Assembly: GCA_948907985.1 (NCBI GenBank)
Contig: CAQWMM010000001.1
Location: forward strand, 1 to 64,000
Direction of reading: 5' to 3'
Length of the DNA stretch: 64,000 nucleotides
Origin: an uncultured Bacillota bacterium
Lineage (GTDB): Bacteria > Bacillota > Dehalobacteriia > UBA4068 > UBA4997
Under the pieces are notes generated by a model. That model did not search any database, was not told the DNA's origin, and was given only the letters and a program-made list of their open reading frames with translations. Shown here in pieces: positions 58,711 to 64,000 of the stretch. A program made the position numbers and the translations under genes. The number at the start of each line of letters is the position of its first letter. Within the stretch, counting starts at the first letter, position 1.

Positions 58711-60150
58711 TTATTTTATTACATTCAAATGCTCGATCTGGGCGTCCTCCGGGCCGGTCAGCGAGCTGCCTTTTTGTCTGGCATAGCTGATGTAATCAAG
58801 AATCTGGGCGGTAATTTTTTCGCCGGGCGCAACGATTGGGATACCGGGCGGATAACACATCACAAACTCGCTGCAAATCCGCCCCAGGGTTTGCGCCAGC
58901 GGCAGGGACTCTTTGGGGGCGTAGAAAGCCTGCTGCGGCGTTAATTCAACCTGCGGCTCAATATATTCCTGGCTTAACAGGCCGCTTTTATCCCGCCGGT
59001 AGCGGCGGCGAATTTCGGCCAGCGCGCTTACCAGCCGTTCAATATCGCGCTGGCGGTCGCCGATGGAAATATAGGCCAGAATGTTGCCCAGATCGCCAAA
59101 TTCAATCTGAATATCATATTCGTCGCGCAGAATATCGTAAACCTCAATGCCGGCCAGGCCAATATTCAGCGTATTGACGGACAGCTTGGTGCGGTCAAAA
59201 TTGGCAATGCTGCCGCCGTTAATCAGTTCGGCCCCAAAGGCCCAATAATCGCCGATACTGTTGATTTCTTCCCGGGCGTATTCCGCCAGCTTTAACACCT
59301 GGGCAAAGATTTTTTGCCCCTCCAGCGCCAGCTTGCGCCGGGAAATATCCAGACTGGAAAGCAGCAGATAGGAGGCGCTGGTGGTTTGCGTCAGGTTGAT
59401 GATCTGGCGGCAGTAGCCGGGGCTGACGTTGGGGCCAAGCAGCAAAAAAGAACTCTGCGTCAGGCTGCCGCCGGATTTGTGCATACTGACGGCAGCCATA
59501 TCCGCGCCAACGTGCATGGCCGCCGGCGGCAGATTATCGCCGAAATAAAAATGCGTGCCGTGCGCCTCGTCAGCCAGCACCAGCATATTGTGGCGGTGCG
59601 CCAGTTGGGTAATGGCGGAAATATCCGAGCAGATACCGTAATAGGTTGGATTGTTAACCAGCACCGCTTTGGCGTCGGGATTGGCCTGAATGGCCGCCTC
59701 CACCTGCTCTGGCCGCATACCCAGGGCAATGCCCAGGCCGGCGTTGACGTCCGGGTTGACGTAAACCGGTTTTGCGCCGCACAGTACCATGGCGTTGAGC
59801 ACGCTGCGGTGGACGTTACGGGGCAGAATAATCTTATCGCCTTGTTTGCAGACGGTTAAAATCATACTCTGTACTGCCGAAGTCGTGCCGCCGATCATTA
59901 AAAAAGCGGCTGCCGCGCCAAAGGCGTCAGCCGCCAGCTCTTCGGCGCGTCTGATAACGGAAACCGGATGGCAGAGGTTGTCCAGCGGTTTCATGGAGTT
60001 AACGTCCAGGTTTACGCATTGTTCGCCCAAAAAGGCCGCCAGTTCCGGGTTGCCGCGGCCGCGTTTGTGTCCGGGAACGTCGAAAGGCACCACGCGCATT
60101 TTCTGAAAATTCTGTAAAGCCTGATAAATAGGCGCTTCGTTTTGGTTCAT
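58711..60150 (-). CDS. speA: Arginine (Orn/Lys/Arg) decarboxylase, aminotransferase-fold
   Basis: 479 residues, the short Bacillus SpeA-like form. FDVPGHKRGRGNPELAAFLG, MIGGTTSAVQSMILTVCKQG, LADEAHGTHFYFGDNLPPAA and the PLP lysine in SMHKSGGSLTQSS are typical, with CYPPGIPIVAPGEKI near the C-terminus. Arginine specificity is inferred from the agmatinase two genes on; lysine decarboxylation cannot be excluded by motif alone. It follows speD by 13 bp and precedes speE by 12 bp. Confidence 0.92.
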   Translation of the reverse strand: MNQNEAPIYQALQNFQKMRVVPFDVPGHKRGRGNPELAAFLGEQCVNLDVNSMKPLDNLCHPVSVIRRAEELAADAFGAAAAFLMIGGTTSAVQSMILTVCKQGDKIILPRNVHRSVLNAMVLCGAKPVYVNPDVNAGLGIALGMRPEQVEAAIQANPDAKAVLVNNPTYYGICSDISAITQLAHRHNMLVLADEAHGTHFYFGDNLPPAAMHVGADMAAVSMHKSGGSLTQSSFLLLGPNVSPGYCRQIINLTQTTSASYLLLSSLDISRRKLALEGQKIFAQVLKLAEYAREEINSIGDYWAFGAELINGGSIANFDRTKLSVNTLNIGLAGIEVYDILRDEYDIQIEFGDLGNILAYISIGDRQRDIERLVSALAEIRRRYRRDKSGLLSQEYIEPQVELTPQQAFYAPKESLPLAQTLGRICSEFVMCYPPGIPIVAPGEKITAQILDYISYARQKGSSLTGPEDAQIEHLNVIK

Positions 60151-60163
60151 TTTTCGCTTACCT

Positions 60164-60940
60164 TTACTTTTTGTAAATATTGCGTCCGGAGAAAATTTCG
60201 ATCATCTCCTGGCGCAGGCTATCCGTAATTTCCAGCCGGGTTTTGGGCGGCAGTTCATAAACGTCGGCGTTAAAAAGATAATTTTGCAGGTCAATATCCT
60301 TAATCAGCATTTTGGTATGGAAGATGTTAGCCTCGTAAATATTAATATCCACCGCGTCATAGCGGCGCAAAGTTTGGTCGTTGATATAGTTTTGAATGGA
60401 ATTGATGTAGTGGTCGATAAAAAGCTTGCGGCCCTGCAAATCCCGCGTAAAGCCGCGCACCCGGTAATCCATGGTGATAATATCGGAATCAAAACTGCCG
60501 ATCAGATAGTCCAGAGTGGAAAGCGGGGTGATTTCCCCGCAGGTGGCCACGTCAATATCCACACGGAAAGTCGCCAGACAGGTTTCGGGGTGATATTCCG
60601 GATAGGTATGGACGGTGATGTGGCTTTTATCCAGGTGGGCAACCGTGGTATCACCGGCAAAGGCGGCGGGTACCATTGAACTGTCGGCAATCAGCAGGGT
60701 TACGCTGGCCCCCTGCGGCTCGTAATCCTGGCTGGAAATGTTCAGAACCTTGGCGTTAATCATCTCGGCCACATGGGTTAGAATGCCCGTTAAACGTTCA
60801 GAGTTATATTGCTTGTCAATATAGGCGATATAGTCTTTTTGTTCGCGCTGCGTTTTGGCATAGCAAACGTCATAGATGTTGAAGCTCAACGATTTGGTGA
60901 GATTGTTAAAGCCATAGAGCTTGATTTTTTCCTGCTGCAT
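60164..60940 (-). CDS. speD: S-adenosylmethionine decarboxylase proenzyme (E. coli-type)
   Basis: 258 residues, similar in length and sequence to the Gram-negative/clostridial long form. [40 protein letters not shown] and [17 protein letters not shown] are followed by the autocleavage site [18 protein letters not shown], where the Ser becomes the pyruvoyl group, then [20 protein letters not shown] and [11 protein letters not shown]. It supplies the aminopropyl donor for SpeE. AAGGCGG lies before the ATG. First gene of the six-gene polyamine operon. Confidence 0.95.
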   Translation of the reverse strand: MQQEKIKLYGFNNLTKSLSFNIYDVCYAKTQREQKDYIAYIDKQYNSERLTGILTHVAEMINAKVLNISSQDYEPQGASVTLLIADSSMVPAAFAGDTTVAHLDKSHITVHTYPEYHPETCLATFRVDIDVATCGEITPLSTLDYLIGSFDSDIITMDYRVRGFTRDLQGRKLFIDHYINSIQNYINDQTLRRYDAVDINIYEANIFHTKMLIKDIDLQNYLFNADVYELPPKTRLEITDSLRQEMIEIFSGRNIYKK

Positions 60941-61261
60941 AACTTAAACCGCCTTTACTGAGTTATATATAATAAGGAAAGAGCTGCCCGCGCGGGCGGC
61001 GGACGGAGAAAACAAAAGCCCAAAACACAATGCCAAACTAAGCCACTTGTGTTTTGGGTTCTTTGGCCGCCCGGTTTTTCGCAAAAATATGCGCTATTAT
61101 CCTATCCTGCATTTTATCATAGCTGCAAAGGCAAGTCAAGGGTTTTGGCAAAATATTTGCAGGATTATCCCGAATGAACCGGCGGCGGGGAAACTTTGAA
61201 AAAATGCCAGAAAAAAATTGACGATTTTCACAAATCCTTTGAGAAAACCGCCAATTTATTA
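60941..61261. other. Leader region of the polyamine operon and tRNA-Pro trailer
   Basis: No gene in 321 bp. It contains the GCCCGCGCGGGC palindrome (60985-60996) close to the speD start and the tRNA terminator (61019-61058). AT-rich TTATTATATATAAC before speD on the minus strand may hold its -10 box. Confidence 0.5.
61019..61058 (-). terminator. Intrinsic terminator downstream of tRNA-Pro
   Basis: Minus-strand stem CCCAAAACACA (61058-61048) / TGTGTTTTGGG (61029-61019) followed by CTTTTGTTTT. Confidence 0.7.
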
Positions 61262-61339
61262 TGGTCGGAGCGACACGACTTGAACGTGCGGCCTCTACCA
61301 CCCCAAGGTAGCGCTCTAGCCAAACTGAGCTACGCCCCG
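61262..61339 (-). tRNA. tRNA-Pro (anticodon GGG)
   Basis: Minus strand: acceptor CGGGGCG with CGCTCCG (one G-T pair), D arm GCTC...GAGC, anticodon arm CTACC-TTGGGGT-GGTAG with anticodon GGG, T arm with TTCAAGT, discriminator A and encoded CCA. 78 nt. Confidence 0.95.
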
Positions 61340-61471
61340 ATACACTTGTAATATTATAGTACCAGCGGTGTAATTTGTCAAGCGTTTTTGTGAAAAAGAC
61401 GAAAAAAACTCCTTACAAAAAACTGGAGAAAAAACAATATAAAAATATCACAAAAAATTTCCAAAAAACTA

Positions 61472-61500
61472 TTGCAACCGTCAGGTTTTTCTGATAAAAT
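61472..61500 (+). promoter_or_regulatory. Sigma-A-type promoter of rpmB
   Basis: TTGCAA (61472-61477), 17-bp spacer, TAAAAT (61495-61500), 87 bp before the rpmB ATG. Confidence 0.65.
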
Positions 61501-61587
61501 AATATAGGTTATTTTCTGGCAGGCAATCTGAACAGAAAAATAATTAATTTTGAGGGTTTATTATTGCCTGGAAAAGGAGGTGGAACT

Positions 61588-61776
61588 ATGGCAAAATGCG
61601 AAGTCTGCGGCAAAACTATGCAAACCGGCATGAAAGTAAGCCACTCACATATCCGCACAAAACGTAAATGGAAACCAAACCTGCAAAGGGTTAAGGTTGT
61701 GGTGGGCGGCGCTCCGCAGAGAATCAATGTCTGCACCCGCTGCCTGCGTTCCGGCAAAGTCCAGAGGGCAATTTAA
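61588..61776 (+). CDS. rpmB: 50S ribosomal protein L28
   Basis: 62 residues. AKCEVCGKTMQTGMKVSHSH, RTKRKWKPNLQRVKV and INVCTRCLRSGKVQ are the L28 pattern, with the zinc-binding type Cys pairs (CxxC at both ends, C+ form). ATG 61588 follows AAAGGAGGTGGAACT; upstream in-frame codons from 61564 are not needed. Monocistronic, with its own promoter and terminator. Confidence 0.97.
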   Translation: MAKCEVCGKTMQTGMKVSHSHIRTKRKWKPNLQRVKVVVGGAPQRINVCTRCLRSGKVQRAI

Positions 61777-61800
61777 CATCTATGCCGTATGTATGATTAC

Positions 61801-61829
61801 AGCAGCCTTAAGTAAAGGCTGCTGTTTTT
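61801..61829 (+). terminator. Intrinsic terminator of rpmB
   Basis: AGCAGCCTT (61801-61809) and AAGGCTGCT (61815-61823) followed by GTTTTTG. Confidence 0.85.
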
Positions 61830-61966
61830 GTGAACACTTAACGATTGCCAAGCCTGAAAGGCGACGGCAGAGTTTAGTGTGAACAAATCCATTTGACTTT
61901 AGGCAAATGGAATCCTTAATGAACACTTAACGATTGCCAAGTCCTTTGGGCATATGGGAGTTTAAC
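61829..61966. repeat. Dispersed repeat unit, copy 2 plus truncated copy 3
   Basis: 61829-61918 matches the unit at 4211-4302, including the terminal CCATTTG...CAAATGG hairpin. At 61919 the unit restarts (ATGAACACTTAACGATTG) but breaks off after about 40 bp, next to the ribosome site of the following gene. Confidence 0.7.
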
Positions 61967-61997
61967 GATATAAGAAAAAATAAGGAGGTGCTGAAAA

Positions 61998-63692
61998 ATG
62001 AAAGTTGTTATTGTGGGCGGCGTGGCCGGCGGCGCCAGCGCGGCGGCCAGACTGCGCCGGTTGGATGAAAACGCCCAGATCGTTATGCTGGAGAGAACCG
62101 GCTATGTTTCTTATGCAAATTGCGGTTTGCCCTATTATATCGGCGGCGTAATTAAAAATCAGAGCAGCCTGACGCTGCAAACGCCGGCCAGTTTTGCGGC
62201 GCGCTTTAATGTGGACGCTCGGGTGCGTCAGGAAGTAATTGCGATTGACCGAGCCGCCAAACAGGTGGTGGTGCGTGATTTAGAATCTGGTCGGGAATAT
62301 CCGGAGAGCTACGATAAGTTGGTTTTAGCTCCTGGCGCTAAACCTCTGCGCCCGGAGCTGCCGGGCATTGACAGCCCTAAAATTTATACCCTGCGCACAG
62401 TGGAGGACACTTTGCGCCTGCGCGAGGCTGCGCTTGCAAACGGTGTGCAAAGGGCGGCGGTTATTGGCGGCGGTTTTGTAGGTGTGGAGATAGCGGAAAA
62501 TCTGCGGGAGTTGGGCCTGTCCGTTTGCCTGATTCAGCGGGAGGAGCATATTTTAGCGCCTCTGGACGGGGATATGGCCAGCTTTCTGCATCACCATTTG
62601 CGGGAAAATGGCATAGAGTTGCTGCTTAATCAGACGGTTACCGGTTTTGCGGACGACAAGGGAGGTATTGACGTTTTGCTGGCCGACGGGCAAAAGGTTA
62701 GCGCGGATTTGGTGGTGCTGGCGGCTGGCTCGTCGCCGGAAAGCGATTTGGCGGAACAAGCCGGCCTAAAGCTGGGGCCGCGGGGCAGTATCGCGGTCGA
62801 CGAGCATATGTTAACCTCTGACGCTGATATTTACGCGGTGGGCGATGCAGTTGCGGTTAATAATTCGGTAACCGGTCAAAAGGCGGTGGTGGCGCTGGCC
62901 GGGCCGGCTAACAAGCAGGGGCGCGTCGCCGCCGATAATATTGCCGGGCTGGATAGCCGCTATAACGGTTCCCCGGCGACGGCGGTGTTGAAAGTTTTTG
63001 ATATGACCGCGGCGTTTTGCGGTTTGAATGAACGGGCGGCCAAGGCGGCGGGAATAGATTATGAAAAGATTATTCTGGCGCCGGCCTCGCATGCCACATA
63101 TTATCCCGGCGGTAATCTGCTGACGATTAAACTGCTTTTTGCCAGAACTACGGAAAAGATTATTGGGGCGCAGGTTGTGGGCTTTGACGGGGTGGACAAA
63201 CGTTTGGACGTAATAACTACCGCTATGCAGGCCGGACTGACCGTGCGGGCGCTGAAAGAGCTTGATTTGGCCTATGCGCCGCCGTATTCTTCGGCCAAAG
63301 ATCCCGTTAATATGGCCGGTTTTATTGCGGAAAATATTATTACCGGCAAATTGCGCCAGTGCTTTTATGAGGATTTGGCGGCTCTGCCCCGGGACGGCAG
63401 CGTTACTTTGCTGGACGTGCGGACGGCGGCGGAATATGCGCAGGGGCACGCCGCGGGCTTTGAGCTGAATATCCCGGTTGACGAGCTGCGCCCACGCCTT
63501 GGCGAGCTGGATAAAAGCAAACCGGTTTATGTGATGTGCCGAACCGGGCTGCGCAGTTATATAGCCAGCCGGATGCTTAGCCAGGCGGGCTTTGAGTGCT
63601 ATAATTTTGCCGGCGGTTATTTTTATTATGCCAGCGTGCATGGTGATTTTGCGGGCAGCCAAGCGCCCACCGAGTGCGGGCGGCCGCTTTAA
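61998..63692 (+). CDS. CoA-disulfide reductase with C-terminal rhodanese domain
   Basis: 564 residues. FAD motif VIVGGVAGGASAAARLRR; the active-site Cys in SYANCGLPYYIGG (about residue 43), characteristic of CoADR/NADH oxidase-like flavoproteins with a single Cys; the NAD motif AAVIGGGFVGVEIAENL; and TSDADIYAVGDAVAVNN. From about residue 460 a rhodanese domain follows (VTLLDVRTAAEYAQGHAAGF) with active Cys in VMCRTGLRSY. Such fusions reduce CoA-disulfides, CoA persulfides or polysulfide. AAGGAGGTGCTGAAAA precedes the ATG. Confidence 0.94.
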   Translation: MKVVIVGGVAGGASAAARLRRLDENAQIVMLERTGYVSYANCGLPYYIGGVIKNQSSLTLQTPASFAARFNVDARVRQEVIAIDRAAKQVVVRDLESGREYPESYDKLVLAPGAKPLRPELPGIDSPKIYTLRTVEDTLRLREAALANGVQRAAVIGGGFVGVEIAENLRELGLSVCLIQREEHILAPLDGDMASFLHHHLRENGIELLLNQTVTGFADDKGGIDVLLADGQKVSADLVVLAAGSSPESDLAEQAGLKLGPRGSIAVDEHMLTSDADIYAVGDAVAVNNSVTGQKAVVALAGPANKQGRVAADNIAGLDSRYNGSPATAVLKVFDMTAAFCGLNERAAKAAGIDYEKIILAPASHATYYPGGNLLTIKLLFARTTEKIIGAQVVGFDGVDKRLDVITTAMQAGLTVRALKELDLAYAPPYSSAKDPVNMAGFIAENIITGKLRQCFYEDLAALPRDGSVTLLDVRTAAEYAQGHAAGFELNIPVDELRPRLGELDKSKPVYVMCRTGLRSYIASRMLSQAGFECYNFAGGYFYYASVHGDFAGSQAPTECGRPL

Positions 63693-63716
63693 GATAGTAC
63701 CAATTTTATATTATAT

Positions 63717-63750
63717 AAGGAACAGCTGTTTATGGCCGTTCCTTTTTCTT
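63717..63750 (+). terminator. Intrinsic terminator after the CoA-disulfide reductase gene
   Basis: AAGGAAC (63717-63723) and GTTCCTT (63738-63744) followed by a T-rich run. Confidence 0.65.
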
Positions 63751-63915
63751 TTTGACGGCAGGATAGGGGATTTGTATATCAGTTCTTTCCAGTAGATAAT
63801 CAATACTTGTTTCGTAGAAATCGGCTAACTTGATTAAAACATTGGTTGATATATTATTTCTGCTTAAAATCCTGAATAAATATGAATGGTTATTTTCGAT
63901 TTGGTTTTCTTTTGA
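63730..63915 (-). pseudogene. XRE-type regulator, C-terminal remnant
   Basis: A minus-strand frame without a start codon reads ENNHSYLFRILSRNNISTNV, LIKLADFYETSIDYLLERTD and ends with a basic tail (PAVKKKKERP) at TAA 63732-63730. The second half of a Cro/CI helix-turn-helix and the typical LADFYxTSxDYLLxRTD follow-up are recognisable; the first helices are missing. It overlaps the end of the next fragment. Confidence 0.6.
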
Positions 63916-64000
63916 TAGCTAACAATTTCATATAGTCGTCAAATTCAGTTGTATTAGTGGGTTCAAACATTACCCATTTCCCGTCATGATAGGTTTGGGC
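63890..64000 (-). CDS. DUF3788-like protein, C-terminal end (cut by window edge)
   Basis: A minus-strand frame enters from the right edge: QTYHDGKWVMFEPTNTTEFD, then DYMKLLAIKRKPNRK, stop TAA at 63892-63890. The DGKW...LLxIKRKPNRK ending is the pattern of DUF3788-type proteins. Only 36 residues are visible; function unknown. Confidence 0.5.
   Translation of the reverse strand, partial: AQTYHDGKWVMFEPTNTTEFDDYMKLLAIKRKPNRK

Noticed and set aside
1..64000. CRISPR arrays.
   Set aside because: The direct repeats found (iterons at 16097 and 33639, 17-bp boxes at 33320) are too few and irregular, and no cas gene is present.

Overview
The window looks like a chromosome segment of a Gram-positive-lineage bacterium (Bacillota, Clostridia- or Negativicutes-like). 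The signs are strong AGGAGG-type ribosome sites, sigma-A-type promoters with 17-bp spacers, a transglutaminase protein with C-terminal S-layer homology domains, a stalk-plus-CAP exoprotein, a 62-residue L28 and a Tn916-like tyrosine integrase. I cannot name the genus. The chromosomal flanks (1-1477 and about 35900-63700) are clearly GC-richer than the 34-kb insert between them (about 1500-35650), judged by eye.

Left flank: the end of homoserine kinase and aspartate kinase (threonine/methionine/lysine branch). The insert is best read as two related integrative elements sitting head to tail in one tRNA-Ser(CGA) site. Element A (about 1.6-18.1 kb) and element B (18.1-35.6 kb) share a backbone: acetyltransferase, PEBP/YbhB protein, TPR-like protein, about 640-730 bp of hairpin-rich non-coding DNA, a MobC-like protein, then a cargo slot, three iteron-like repeats, an excisionase, an integrase and a copy of the 3' half of the tRNA gene. 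The cargo differs. A carries a MazG-like protein, a single-chain helicase-methyltransferase-specificity protein split at an A7 tract, and a full type I hsdM-hsdS-(membrane protein)-hsdR operon followed by a GIY-YIG/RAMA-like protein. B carries a TcmP/three-Cys radical SAM pair, a large PD-(D/E)XK-type putative restriction enzyme, and two adenine/amino DNA methyltransferases behind a broken XRE regulator. B also has a left-hand accessory segment (double-HTH protein, Rpn-type nuclease, broken MNT nucleotidyltransferase, ParB-like protein, Fic remnant, pRiA4b ORF-3-like protein, GNATs). No relaxase is visible, so the elements would have to be mobilised in trans.

Right flank: PAP2 phosphatase, stalk/CAP exoprotein, MetA (Glu111, predicted acetyltransferase), a heterodimeric ABC exporter, transglutaminase-SLH surface protein, iron alcohol dehydrogenase (its stop codon lies in a foldback repeat), PriA, the ilvD-ilvN-ilvB branched-chain operon, two small membrane proteins, and a convergent minus-strand polyamine operon (speD-speA-speE-speB-carboxynorspermidine synthase-nspC-tauE-like). 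The polyamine operon encodes both the aminopropyl-transfer route and the carboxyspermidine route. It is followed by tRNA-Pro(GGG), rpmB, CoA-disulfide reductase-rhodanese and gene fragments at the window end.

All homology statements come from recognising motifs and family sequence patterns by eye. No search was run.
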